Positions 55,149 to 63,609 of a stretch of 64,000 nucleotides of DNA are shown in pieces. Origin of the DNA: Phyllobacterium calauticae. GTDB taxonomy: Bacteria; Pseudomonadota; Alphaproteobacteria; Rhizobiales; Rhizobiaceae. Position 1 is the stretch's first letter. Every line of letters starts with the position of its first letter. A program made the position numbers and the translations under genes. The notes under the pieces are model-generated. The model saw only the letters and a list, made by a program, of their open reading frames with translations, did not search any database and was not told the origin of the DNA. The stretch lies in assembly GCF_019991125.1 (NCBI RefSeq), contig NZ_JAGENB010000002.1, positions 1-64,000 on the forward strand. Reading direction: 5' to 3'.

Positions 55149-56246
55149 ATGGCACCCGTAACCCTGAAAAAGCTGGTCAAGCGCTACGGCAATGTGGATG
55201 TCGTCCACGGCATTGATCTTGAGGTGAAGGACCGCGAATTCATCGCGCTGGTCGGACCGTCCGGCTGCGGCAAGTCGACGACGCTGCGCATGATTGCCGG
55301 TCTGGAGGACATCAGCGACGGCGTCATCGAAATCGGCGGCAAGCCGGTCAACGACCTGCCGCCGCGCGCCCGCAACATCTCGATGGTGTTTCAGTCCTAT
55401 GCGCTTTATCCGCACATGACCGTGCGCGAGAACATGGGTTTTTCGCTGAAGATCGGCAAGGTGCAGCAGGCGGAGATCGACCAGCGCGTCAATGAAGCGG
55501 CTGCCATTCTCGATCTGGAAAAATACATGGACAGGCGTCCGTCGCAACTGTCAGGCGGCCAGCGCCAGCGCGTGGCCATGGGCCGTGCCATCGTGCGCAA
55601 GCCGGAAGTGTTCCTGTTCGATGAACCCCTGTCCAACCTCGATGCCAAGCTGCGCACGCAGGTGCGCACCGAAATCAAGCGTCTGCACGCCAAGGTGCAG
55701 GCGACGATGATCTACGTGACCCACGATCAGGTGGAAGCCATGACGCTGTCCGACCGTATCGTCATCATGCGGGACGGCTATATCGAGCAGGTCGGCACGC
55801 CGGAGGAAGTGTTCAAGCGTCCGGCCACGCGTTTTGTCGCGGGTTTCATCGGCTCGCCGCCGATGAACCTCAACGAGGCCACGGTCGATGGCGGCAGGCT
55901 GGTATTGAAGGGCGGGCAGAGCCTGCCCTTGCCGCTCGAATTCCGCAACAAGGTGGTTGCGGGTGAAAAGGTCATCTTCGGCCTGCGTCCCGACGATATC
56001 TATCCGACCGGCCATGGCCTGAGTTCCGGCGAAGCAACCGACGTTCATGAATTGTCGCTGCCGGTCTCGATCACCGAACCGCTCGGCAACGAGACGCTGG
56101 TGTTCATCACGCTGGGCGAAAAGGAATGGGTATCGCGCATGCTCAACCCGCGCCCGCTTGCGGCGGGCGAAACGATCAAGCTGAGCTTCGACCTGTCGCA
56201 GGCGCATCTCTTCTCGGCTGAAACCGGCAAAACCCTGCGGAGCTGA
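55149..56246 (+). CDS. CUT1 sugar ABC transporter ATP-binding protein (MalK/UgpC type)
   Basis: 365 residues: Walker A GPSGCGKST (about 37-45), Q-loop VFQSYALYPHMTV, signature LSGGQRQRVAMGRAI, Walker B LFDEPLSNLD, His switch YVTHDQVEA, and a C-terminal MalK-like regulatory domain. It energises the two permeases and is followed two bases later by the enolase-superfamily gene. Confidence 0.95.
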   Translation: MAPVTLKKLVKRYGNVDVVHGIDLEVKDREFIALVGPSGCGKSTTLRMIAGLEDISDGVIEIGGKPVNDLPPRARNISMVFQSYALYPHMTVRENMGFSLKIGKVQQAEIDQRVNEAAAILDLEKYMDRRPSQLSGGQRQRVAMGRAIVRKPEVFLFDEPLSNLDAKLRTQVRTEIKRLHAKVQATMIYVTHDQVEAMTLSDRIVIMRDGYIEQVGTPEEVFKRPATRFVAGFIGSPPMNLNEATVDGGRLVLKGGQSLPLPLEFRNKVVAGEKVIFGLRPDDIYPTGHGLSSGEATDVHELSLPVSITEPLGNETLVFITLGEKEWVSRMLNPRPLAAGETIKLSFDLSQAHLFSAETGKTLRS

Positions 56247-56248
56247 CC

Positions 56249-57361
56249 ATGGCCAGAATCGAACGCGTCGAATTGCGGATGGTCGACCTGCCGCCGAAAG
56301 TGCTGCGGACCGATGCCATCCAGAGCTTTGTTTCGCAGGAAACGCCGATTGTCACGATCACCGACAGCGACGGCGCTGTCGGTACGGGATACAGCTATAC
56401 GATCGGCACTGGCGGCTCCTCGGTGATGCGCCTGCTCTCGGATCATCTGGTGCCGCGCCTGCTCGGCAGGGATGCCGACCAGATCGAGGCCATCTGGCGC
56501 GAGCTTGAATTCGCCACCCATGCGACGACCATCGGTGCGATCACCGCGATTGCGCTCGCCGCTATCGACATTGCCCTGTGGGACCTGCGGGCGAAGAAAC
56601 AGAACCTGCCGCTGTGGAAGCTGGCAGGCGGCGCCAAAGACCGCTGCCCGCTCTACACCACGGAGGGCGGCTGGCTGCATATCGAAAAACAGGCGCTGGT
56701 GGATGATGCGCTGCAGGCGAAAGCCAAGGGTTTCAAGGGCGCCAAGGTGAAGATCGGCCGCCCGCACGGGTCGGAAGATCTCGACCGTCTGTCGGCGGTG
56801 CGCGCTGCGGTGGGTGCGGGTTTCGAAATCATGACCGATGCCAATCAGGGCTTTACGCTGGATGAGGCCATCAGGCGCTCGCAGGTGCTGCGCGATATTG
56901 ACCTCGCCTGGCTGGAAGAGCCGCTGCCGGCTGACGACATCGACGGCCATGTGCGCCTGTCCGCGGCGACGCAGACGCCGGTTGCCGTTGGCGAGTCGCT
57001 CTATTCGATCCGGCATTTCCGCGAATACATGCAGAAGCGGGCCTGTTCCATCGTACAGGTGGATGTGGGCCGTATCGGCGGGATCACGCCATGGCTGAAA
57101 GTGGCGCATACGGCGGAAAGTTTCGACATGCCGGTTTGCCCGCACTTCCTGATGGAGCTGCATGTCAGCCTCACCTGCGCGGTGCAGAACGGCAGGTATG
57201 TCGAATATATCCCGCAGCTGGACGACCTGACACGGACGCAGATGCATATCGAAGATGGCTATGCCATCGCGCCATCCGAACCCGGCATCGGCATCGATTG
57301 GGACTGGGATGCGGTGAAGGCACGCAGCATCGATGAATTCACCACGGAAATCCGGAGTTAG
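56249..57361 (+). CDS. Enolase superfamily (mandelate racemase subgroup) sugar-acid dehydratase
   Basis: 370 residues with capping N-terminal domain and TIM barrel. Catalytic Lys pair KVK (Lys166-x-Lys168), metal ligands Asp in TDANQGF, Glu in WLEEPLP and Glu in VGESLYS, catalytic His in CPHFLME (His299). The Lys/His positions are those of the mandelate racemase subgroup. It is a second, distinct dehydratase in the operon besides the fuconate dehydratase. Galactarate/talarate or another sugar acid are possible substrates; not assignable from sequence. Starts 2 bp after the ATPase stop. Confidence 0.9.
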   Translation: MARIERVELRMVDLPPKVLRTDAIQSFVSQETPIVTITDSDGAVGTGYSYTIGTGGSSVMRLLSDHLVPRLLGRDADQIEAIWRELEFATHATTIGAITAIALAAIDIALWDLRAKKQNLPLWKLAGGAKDRCPLYTTEGGWLHIEKQALVDDALQAKAKGFKGAKVKIGRPHGSEDLDRLSAVRAAVGAGFEIMTDANQGFTLDEAIRRSQVLRDIDLAWLEEPLPADDIDGHVRLSAATQTPVAVGESLYSIRHFREYMQKRACSIVQVDVGRIGGITPWLKVAHTAESFDMPVCPHFLMELHVSLTCAVQNGRYVEYIPQLDDLTRTQMHIEDGYAIAPSEPGIGIDWDWDAVKARSIDEFTTEIRS

Positions 57362-57365
57362 GCTG

Positions 57366-57695
57366 ATGCAGCGCATGGGCATGATGATCGGACTGAACGG
57401 TGACAAGGTGGTGGAATACAAGCGCCTGCACGCGGCTGTCTGGCCGGAAATCCTCGCGCTCATCTCCAGCTGCAATATCCGCAACTACACGATCTTCCTG
57501 CGTGAGCCGGAGAATATCCTGTTCGGTAGTTGGGAATATCACGGCACGGATTTTGTCGCGGATATGGCCCGCATGGCTGCCGTTCCGAAAAACAAGGAAT
57601 GGTGGGACGTCTGCATGCCGTGCCAGGTGCCGCTGGCAACGCGGGCGCCGGGCGAATGGTGGGCGATGATGGATGAAGTCTTCCATGTGGATTGA
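57366..57695 (+). CDS. L-rhamnose/L-fucose mutarotase family protein
   Basis: 109-residue dimeric ferredoxin-like fold enzyme of the RhaM/YiiL family (MQRMGMMIGLNGDKVVEYKRLHAAVWPEILAL; conserved NYTIFLREP, GSWEYHG and EWWAMMDEVFH). It interconverts alpha and beta anomers of a 6-deoxy sugar, delivering the right anomer to the dehydrogenase. Starts 4 bp after the previous gene; a palindromic repeat follows it. Confidence 0.92.
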   Translation: MQRMGMMIGLNGDKVVEYKRLHAAVWPEILALISSCNIRNYTIFLREPENILFGSWEYHGTDFVADMARMAAVPKNKEWWDVCMPCQVPLATRAPGEWWAMMDEVFHVD

Positions 57696-57723
57696 GGAAT
57701 ACAAATGAACAACCGTCCTTTCA

Positions 57724-57880
57724 CCCCCCTCTGGGCTGCCGCCCATCTCCCCCACAAGGGGGGAGATCACATTGGCATGAATGCTTTCGCACAACAGGAA
57801 ACGTTTCAAATTTCGCAGAAGCGGCAATGCAGGCTGATCTCCCCCCTTGTGGGGGAGATGTCCGGCAGGACAGAGGGGGG
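57724..57880. repeat. 157-bp palindromic intergenic repeat inside the sugar operon
   Basis: Arms of about 46 bp: left 57724-57769 and right 57835-57880. They share the core ATCTCCCCCACAAGGGG with its complement and the outer end CCCCCCTCT, with several mismatches between. The 65-bp centre contains no gene. This type of repeat is widespread in rhizobial and Brucella-like genomes. The 60-codon frame through it is an artefact of the repeat. Confidence 0.88.
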
Positions 57881-57890
57881 TATCTGAAGC

Positions 57891-58979
57891 GTGCAAACAC
57901 TTGCAAAGCCCTTCAATCCATCCACCCTGCAGCAGAGCTGGCCGCTTCCGGCGAAGCCGCGCCCCATCGTGACCTTCGGGGCGGGCAGCATCGTCGGCGA
58001 TGCACATTATCCGGCCTACCGGAAAGGCGGTTTCCCCATCGCCGGCCTGTTCGATCCCGATCAGGCAAAGGCCGCGAAAATCGCCGCTGAATGGAATGTG
58101 ACTGCCTATGCATCGGTGGCGGAAGCCGCGGCCGTGGAAAACGCCATCTTCGATCTGGCCACGCCGCCCGCGCGCCATGCGGACGTGCTGAAAGCCCTGC
58201 CGGAGGGTTCCTTTGCCCTGATCCAGAAACCGATGGGCAGCGACCTTGTGCAAGCCTCGGAAATTCTGAGGATCTGCCGGGAGCGCAACATCACCGCCGC
58301 CGTCAATTTCCAGCTGCGGTTTGCCCCGATGATGCTGGCGCTGAAAGACGCGATCGCGCAGGGCTGGCTGGGCGAGGTCATTGATTTCGATGCCTGGCTG
58401 GCGTTGGACACGCCGTGGTCGCTGTGGCCGTTTCTCAACGGCCTGCCGCGCGTCGAGATCGTCATGCATTCGATCCACTACATCGATGTGATCCGCGAGA
58501 TTCTCGGCAATCCGCTGGGCGTGCACGCGAAGACACTGGGGCATCCCGGCCACGCGGTCGCGCAGACGCGGACGAGCGCGATCCTCGACTATGGCGATCG
58601 GGTGCGCTGCTCGCTGTCGATCAATCACGACCACAAATTCGGTCGCACATTCCAGGCCTGCGAGTTCCGCATCAGCGGCACGGAAGGCGCCGCCTATGTG
58701 AAGCTCGGGGTCAATCTCGACTATCCGCGCGGTGAACCGGATGCGTTGATGATCTACCCGAAGGGTGGCTCCGATTGGATCAATGTTCCGCTGCAAGGCG
58801 CATGGTTCCCCGATGCCTTTGTCGGGCGCATGGCCAATCTGCAGCGCTTTGCCTGCGGCGAGGATAAGGCGCTGGTGAGTTCGGTCGAAGACGCCTGGCA
58901 TACTATGGCGCTGGTCGAGGCCGCCTATCAATCAAGCGCGGCGCCGGCGACACCGCTGGCGCGAAAGCCGGAGGCGTGA
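57891..58979 (+). CDS. Gfo/Idh/MocA family oxidoreductase
   Basis: 362 residues: N-terminal NAD(P)-binding Rossmann domain (PIVTFGAGSIVGDAHYPAYR), the family EKP-like motif as LIQKPMG, and a C-terminal alpha/beta domain with MHSIHYIDVIREILG, where a His sits at the usual catalytic position. Candidate sugar dehydrogenase of the pathway, for example on L-fucose. Starts with GTG at 57891; the only ribosome-site-like sequence is AGAGGGGGG from the end of the palindromic repeat, ten bases upstream. Its stop directly abuts the next ATG. Confidence 0.88.
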   Translation: MQTLAKPFNPSTLQQSWPLPAKPRPIVTFGAGSIVGDAHYPAYRKGGFPIAGLFDPDQAKAAKIAAEWNVTAYASVAEAAAVENAIFDLATPPARHADVLKALPEGSFALIQKPMGSDLVQASEILRICRERNITAAVNFQLRFAPMMLALKDAIAQGWLGEVIDFDAWLALDTPWSLWPFLNGLPRVEIVMHSIHYIDVIREILGNPLGVHAKTLGHPGHAVAQTRTSAILDYGDRVRCSLSINHDHKFGRTFQACEFRISGTEGAAYVKLGVNLDYPRGEPDALMIYPKGGSDWINVPLQGAWFPDAFVGRMANLQRFACGEDKALVSSVEDAWHTMALVEAAYQSSAAPATPLARKPEA

Positions 58980-59429
58980 ATGTCTGAGCAGGCCATCTAT
59001 TTCGAGGATTATGCTATCGGCCATGTGCGCACCACGACGGGCCGCACGATCACCGAAACCGATTTCGTCGTGCATGCGGGCCATACCGGGGATTTCTTCC
59101 CGCACCACATGGATGCCGAATTTGCCAAGACCACGCCGTTCGGCCAGCGGGTTGCGCATGGCACGATGATCTTCTCTATCGGTGTCGGCCTCACCGCCAG
59201 CCTGATCAATCCGGTGGCATTCTCCTATGGTTATGACCGTCTGCGGTTCGTGCGGCCGGTTTTCATCGGCGACACGATCCGCACGCGCGTGACCATCAGC
59301 GCCAAGGACGACGATCCGAAACGCCCCGGGAGCGGGCGCGTGGTCGAGCGCTGCGAAGTTCTCAATCAACGTGATGAAGTCGTGCTTGCGGCGGACCATA
59401 TCCTGATCGCCGAGCGCAGAACAACTTGA
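58980..59429 (+). CDS. MaoC-like hot-dog hydratase/dehydratase
   Basis: 149-residue MaoC-domain protein. The R-hydratase active-site pattern is visible as Asp in [15 protein letters not shown] with the nearby His, plus [15 protein letters not shown]. These enzymes normally hydrate enoyl-CoA. There is no acyl-CoA context here, so it may act on a sugar-acid intermediate (inference). Start ATG immediately follows the previous TGA. Confidence 0.88.
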   Translation: MSEQAIYFEDYAIGHVRTTTGRTITETDFVVHAGHTGDFFPHHMDAEFAKTTPFGQRVAHGTMIFSIGVGLTASLINPVAFSYGYDRLRFVRPVFIGDTIRTRVTISAKDDDPKRPGSGRVVERCEVLNQRDEVVLAADHILIAERRTT

Positions 59430-59467
59430 TATGACGGGCACCTCAATGTGCCAAATGGAGGTTTGAA

Positions 59468-60202
59468 ATGACGGGTAAGCTTGCAGGCAAGCGGGTTTTG
59501 ATCACAGCGGCAGGGCAGGGCATCGGCCGGGCCTCAGTGCTGGCTTTTGCGCGCGAAGGTGCAATCGTCCATGCCACAGATATCAACCAGCAATTGCTCG
59601 ACGCGCTGCCGAAAGAGGCGGGGATCAAACCGCGCAAGCTGGATGTATTGAAAACCGAAGAGGTCAATCAGGTTGCAGGCGAGATCGGTCCGATTGATGT
59701 CCTTTTCAATTGTGCCGGGTTCGTCCATGGCGGTTCCATCCTCGAAATGCCCGATGCGGACCTGGATTTCGCCCTCGATCTCAATGTCCGGGCGATGATC
59801 CGCACGATCCGCGCCGTGCTGCCCGGCATGATCGAGCGCGGCGATGGCGCGATCATCAACATGTCGTCGGTGGCCAGCAGCGTGAAGGGCGTACCGAACC
59901 GTTTCGCCTATGGCGTTACCAAGGCGGCGGTGCTCGGCCTGACCAAGTCGGTAGCTGCCGAATACATCACGCAGGGCATCCGCTGCAACGCGATCTGCCC
60001 CGGCACGGTGGAAAGCCCGTCGCTGGAACAGCGCATGCGCGCAGGCGGTGACTACGAAGCCGCGCGCGCGGCTTTCATTGCGCGCCAGCCGATGGGCCGT
60101 CTTGGCCTGCCGGAAGAAATTGCCGATCTTGCCGTCTACCTCGCCGGTGCGACCTATACGACGGGGCAGGCCTATAACATCGATGGCGGCTGGACGGTTT
60201 AA
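59468..60202 (+). CDS. SDR family oxidoreductase (2-keto-3-deoxy-L-fuconate dehydrogenase-like)
   Basis: 244-residue short-chain dehydrogenase: cofactor motif TAAGQGIGRAS (with Asp in HATDIN, favouring NAD), NCAG, active-site Ser in MSSVASSVKG, Tyr-x-x-x-Lys in YGVTKAA, and a C-terminal GQAYNIDGGWTV. Sequence features and context match the dehydrogenase that oxidises 2-keto-3-deoxy-L-fuconate to the 2,4-diketo acid. AAATGGAGG ribosome site before the ATG. Confidence 0.9.
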   Translation: MTGKLAGKRVLITAAGQGIGRASVLAFAREGAIVHATDINQQLLDALPKEAGIKPRKLDVLKTEEVNQVAGEIGPIDVLFNCAGFVHGGSILEMPDADLDFALDLNVRAMIRTIRAVLPGMIERGDGAIINMSSVASSVKGVPNRFAYGVTKAAVLGLTKSVAAEYITQGIRCNAICPGTVESPSLEQRMRAGGDYEAARAAFIARQPMGRLGLPEEIADLAVYLAGATYTTGQAYNIDGGWTV

Positions 60203-60221
60203 AAGATCAAAGGAACAGACG

Positions 60222-61067
60222 ATGAAATTTCTACGTTATGGCGAACCGGGGCAGGAAAAGCCCGGCGTGCTTGATGCCAAGGGGCAAATCCGCGATCTCT
60301 CCGGTAAGGTGAACGATCTTGCCGGGGCCGTGCTCGACCCGGAGGCGCTGGCAAAATTGTCGGCGCTGGATATAGAAAACCTGCCTGTCGTTGAGGGCAA
60401 TCCGCGCCTTGGCCCCTGCGTTGCCGGAACCGGAAAATTCATCTGCATCGGCCTCAACTATGCCGACCACGCAGCGGAATCCGGCATGGCCGTGCCGCCG
60501 GAGCCGGTGATTTTCATGAAGGCGACGTCCGCCATATCAGGCCCGAATGACGATCTGGTCATTCCGCGCGGTTCGGAAAAGACCGACTGGGAAGTCGAGC
60601 TTGGCATCGTCATCGGCCGCACGGCAAAATATGTCGGCGAAGCCGAGGCGCTGGATTATGTCGCCGGATACTGCACCGTGCACGATGTCAGCGAGCGCGC
60701 CTTCCAGACGGAGCGTGCAGGGCAATGGACCAAGGGCAAATCCTGCGACACATTCGGTCCGACCGGCCCGTGGCTGGTGACCAAGGACGAGGTGGCCGAC
60801 CCGCAGAACCTCGGCATGTGGCTGAAGGTCAATGGCGAGACGATGCAGAACGGCTCGACCCGGACCATGGTCTACGGCGTTGCCTTCCTCGTCTCCTATC
60901 TCAGCCAGTTCATGTCGCTGCATCCCGGCGACGTCATCTCGACCGGGACGCCACCCGGCGTCGGCATGGGCATGAAGCCGCCGCGCTACCTCAAGGCAGG
61001 TGACGTGATCGAGCTCGGCATTGACGGTCTTGGCACCCAGAAACAGGTGGCACGCGCCGACGTCTAA
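60222..61067 (+). CDS. Fumarylacetoacetate hydrolase family protein (2,4-diketo-3-deoxy-L-fuconate hydrolase-like)
   Basis: 281 residues. FAH catalytic domain from about residue 70: CIGLNYADHAAE, FMKATSAISGPND, metal-ligand Glu pair in WEVELGIVIGR, HDVSERAFQ, and GTPPGVGMGMKPP. It should cleave the diketo acid from the SDR step to pyruvate and L-lactate. ATG 60222 with AAAGGA upstream. Confidence 0.92.
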   Translation: MKFLRYGEPGQEKPGVLDAKGQIRDLSGKVNDLAGAVLDPEALAKLSALDIENLPVVEGNPRLGPCVAGTGKFICIGLNYADHAAESGMAVPPEPVIFMKATSAISGPNDDLVIPRGSEKTDWEVELGIVIGRTAKYVGEAEALDYVAGYCTVHDVSERAFQTERAGQWTKGKSCDTFGPTGPWLVTKDEVADPQNLGMWLKVNGETMQNGSTRTMVYGVAFLVSYLSQFMSLHPGDVISTGTPPGVGMGMKPPRYLKAGDVIELGIDGLGTQKQVARADV

Positions 61068-61104
61068 CGCGTGCTGACCCGCAACATTATTCAAGAGGCA
61101 TATT

Positions 61105-62382
61105 GTGACCCGCATTACCGATCTTCGCGTCTTCGACGTCCGCTTTCCCACCTCGCAGAGCCTGGATGGATCGGACGCCATGAACCCGGACCCGGATTAT
61201 TCCGCCGCCTACGTCGTCCTCGATACTGACAACAAGGCTTTGTCCGGCCATGGGCTGACCTTCACCATCGGTCGCGGCAATGAAATCTGCTGCCTGGCGA
61301 TTGAAGCGATGAAGCATCTCGTTGTCGGGCTGGAGCTGGACTGGGTGAAGGAAAATCCCGGCCGTTTCTGGCACTTCATCACCGGCGACAGCCAGTTGCG
61401 CTGGATCGGGCCCGACAAGGGCGCGATGCATCTGGCGACGGGTGCGGTGGTCAATGCGGTCTGGGACCTCCTGGCCAAGGAGGCGGGCAAGCCGGTCTGG
61501 CAGTTGGTCGGCGAGATGACGCCGGAAGAAATCGTCGATATCGTCGACTTCCGCTACCTGACAGACGTGCTGACGCGCGAGGAAGCGCTCGCCATCCTGC
61601 GCAAGGCGGAGAACGGCAAGAAGGAGCGGATCGCGACGCTGCAGGCGGAAGGCTATCCCTGCTACACCACATCGGCGGGCTGGCTCGGCTATTCCGATGA
61701 AAAGCTGCGCCGCCTCTGCCAGGAGGCGGTCGACGCCGGTTTCAACCACGTCAAGATGAAGGTCGGCCGCGATCTTGAGGACGATATCCGCCGCCTGACC
61801 ATTGCCCGCGAGGTGATAGGGCCGGACCGTATCCTGATGATCGATGCCAACCAGGTCTGGGAAGTGGGCGAGGCCATCGACTGGGTCAACAAGCTTGCCT
61901 TCGTCAAGCCGTTCTTCATCGAGGAGCCGACCAGCCCGGATGACGTGGCGGGCCACCGCAAGATCCGGCAGGCAATCAAGCCGGTGAAGGTCGCGACCGG
62001 CGAGATGTGCCAGAACCGCATCATGTTCAAGCAGTTCATCGCCGAAGGCGCCATCGATGTGGTGCAGATCGATTCGTGCCGGATGGGCGGCCTCAATGAA
62101 GTGCTGGCCGTGCTGCTGATCGCGGCGAAATACGGATTGCCCGTCTGGCCGCATGCGGGCGGTGTCGGCCTGTGCGAATATGTGCAGCATCTGTCGATGA
62201 TCGACTATATCGCCGTGTCGGGCACGAAGGAGGGCCGGGTGATCGAATATGTCGACCACCTGCATGAGCATTTTGTCGATCCCTGCCATATCCGGGATGC
62301 CGCCTATATGCCGCCGTCGCTGCCGGGTTTCTCGATTGAAATGAAACAGGCGTCGATCGAGGAATATCTCCACCGGCCATAG
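61105..62382 (+). CDS. fucD: L-fuconate dehydratase (enolase superfamily)
   Basis: 425-residue enolase-superfamily dehydratase converting L-fuconate to 2-keto-3-deoxy-L-fuconate. Catalytic Lys pair KMK (Lys217-x-Lys219), Asp/Asn in MIDANQVW, Glu in IEEPTSPDD, Glu in TGEMCQNR, and His350 in WPHAGGVGLCEYVQHL. Length and the N-terminal SLDGSDAMNPDPDYSAAYV are characteristic of FucD and separate it from mandelate racemases. Starts GTG at 61105. Last gene of the sugar operon. Confidence 0.94.
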   Translation: MTRITDLRVFDVRFPTSQSLDGSDAMNPDPDYSAAYVVLDTDNKALSGHGLTFTIGRGNEICCLAIEAMKHLVVGLELDWVKENPGRFWHFITGDSQLRWIGPDKGAMHLATGAVVNAVWDLLAKEAGKPVWQLVGEMTPEEIVDIVDFRYLTDVLTREEALAILRKAENGKKERIATLQAEGYPCYTTSAGWLGYSDEKLRRLCQEAVDAGFNHVKMKVGRDLEDDIRRLTIAREVIGPDRILMIDANQVWEVGEAIDWVNKLAFVKPFFIEEPTSPDDVAGHRKIRQAIKPVKVATGEMCQNRIMFKQFIAEGAIDVVQIDSCRMGGLNEVLAVLLIAAKYGLPVWPHAGGVGLCEYVQHLSMIDYIAVSGTKEGRVIEYVDHLHEHFVDPCHIRDAAYMPPSLPGFSIEMKQASIEEYLHRP

Positions 62383-62462
62383 GAAAAGGGGCGGGGCTTC
62401 ATCAGTCTGACAAAGAGCTGTCCTATGGCGATTGCATCGTCTTCTTTCGTCACGGGGTTCCC

Positions 62463-63173
62463 ATGCTCGACCTGATCAAGCCTTCGCTTGCCCGCTTTGC
62501 CGCCAGCCTGCACCCGGAACCGCCGGTGCATCTCGGCCGGCGCTACAACAGCGCGGGCGTCTTTCAGCCGGAACCCGGCAATACGGTGGTCTGCCATCTG
62601 GTGAAGGGGTCCGAGTCGGAAGCCTCGGTCATTGCCGTGCGCGACCGGATGCTGGCGATGCCCGATGCCGGGCAGCTGGCCTTTACCCCCGTCTCCAGCC
62701 TGCACATGACGCTGTTTCAGGGCATTATCGAATATCGCCGCCGCCCGTCCTATTGGCCGGATGATGTTCCGCTGGAGACAAGCATCGACGACATGACGCG
62801 GCTTTATGTGGATCGCCTGCGGGATTTCGAGGGATGCGGGCCGTTCAACGTCGAGGTGATCGATGTCACGCCCGCAGGCCTGACGGTGGCGGGTGCGAGC
62901 GAATATGACGAGCGGATCATGCGTGCCTGGCGCGACGAACTGGCCGTGCCGTTCGGTTACCGGCATCCTGATCACGACACCTATGTCTTCCACATCACGC
63001 TGGCCTATCCGATCGCGCGGTTCCCGGATGAAAGGCTCGGGGCCTGGCAGGAACTTCTGGATGATTGCCTAGCATTCATCCGGCGTGAATCGCCGGTCAT
63101 TGCGTTGAATCCGCCCGCATTGTGCAGTTTCGTCGATATGAATCATTTCGAGGAACTGGTGGTTCTGGATTGA
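62463..63173 (+). CDS. DUF1868 protein (2H phosphoesterase-like)
   Basis: 236-residue protein with the two H-x-T motifs of 2H phosphoesterases, HMTLFQG (about residue 81) and HITLAYP (about residue 177), so the fold is that of RNA ligase/cyclic phosphodiesterase-like enzymes. Substrate unknown. It lies 80 bp after fucD in the same direction; whether it shares the transcript is unclear. Confidence 0.85.
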   Translation: MLDLIKPSLARFAASLHPEPPVHLGRRYNSAGVFQPEPGNTVVCHLVKGSESEASVIAVRDRMLAMPDAGQLAFTPVSSLHMTLFQGIIEYRRRPSYWPDDVPLETSIDDMTRLYVDRLRDFEGCGPFNVEVIDVTPAGLTVAGASEYDERIMRAWRDELAVPFGYRHPDHDTYVFHITLAYPIARFPDERLGAWQELLDDCLAFIRRESPVIALNPPALCSFVDMNHFEELVVLD

Positions 63174-63271
63174 ACCAGAGGCCGTTTGATCGCCAATCTG
63201 CGACATAGTGTACACGCGCCCGGCGTGTCGTCTTACGTAAATGCGATGTCGTTTCCGCACCTATTCTTTTT

Positions 63272-63472
63272 GGGTGCCGGATGCTTTTATCGGGGCACTT
63301 GAGGTGCCGCTTTTCTAGGGAAGCGGAGAATTGGGAAGCCGGTCGGAAACCCGGCGCTGCCCCCGCAACGGTAGTGGAGTGAAACACGGCATAACAGCCA
63401 CTGGGTCACAACCCCGGGAAGGCGTCGTGACAGCCGATACGGCAACTCCAGAGCCCGGAAACCAGCCTCGGT
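63272..63472 (+). promoter_or_regulatory. Cobalamin (B12) riboswitch
   Basis: The conserved core is plainly visible: GGGAAGCCGGT near 63333-63343, the segment CTGCCCCCGCAACGGTAG at about 63356-63373, GCCACTGGGT near 63397-63406, CCCGGGAAGG around 63413-63422, and the B12-box-like GAGCCCGGAAACCAGCC near 63451-63467. Two hairpins follow: TCGGT/ACCGA at about 63468-63484 and a perfect GATCGC/GCGATC at 63487-63503, probably the expression platform. No T-run is seen, so translational control is more likely. Normally it lowers expression when cobalamin is plentiful. Confidence 0.93.
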
Positions 63473-63609
63473 ACTGAAAACCGACTGATCGCGGTGGGCG
63501 ATCAAGGAGCATGATTCTGTGCGGGCATCAGCCGGTGGCTGGCCGTACAGGCGTTCTTCCTCCGTCACCACCAGTCAGTTCTTTCGCAACATCGAGGCGA
63601 GGACACGAC

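Noticed and set aside
56045-57484. 479-codon open frame antisense to the enolase-superfamily gene
   Set aside because: Shadow of a gene with intact catalytic residues; no domain of its own.
57705-57887. 60-codon open frame through the palindromic repeat
   Set aside because: The peptide is just the translation of the two repeat arms, a frequent false gene call at such repeats.
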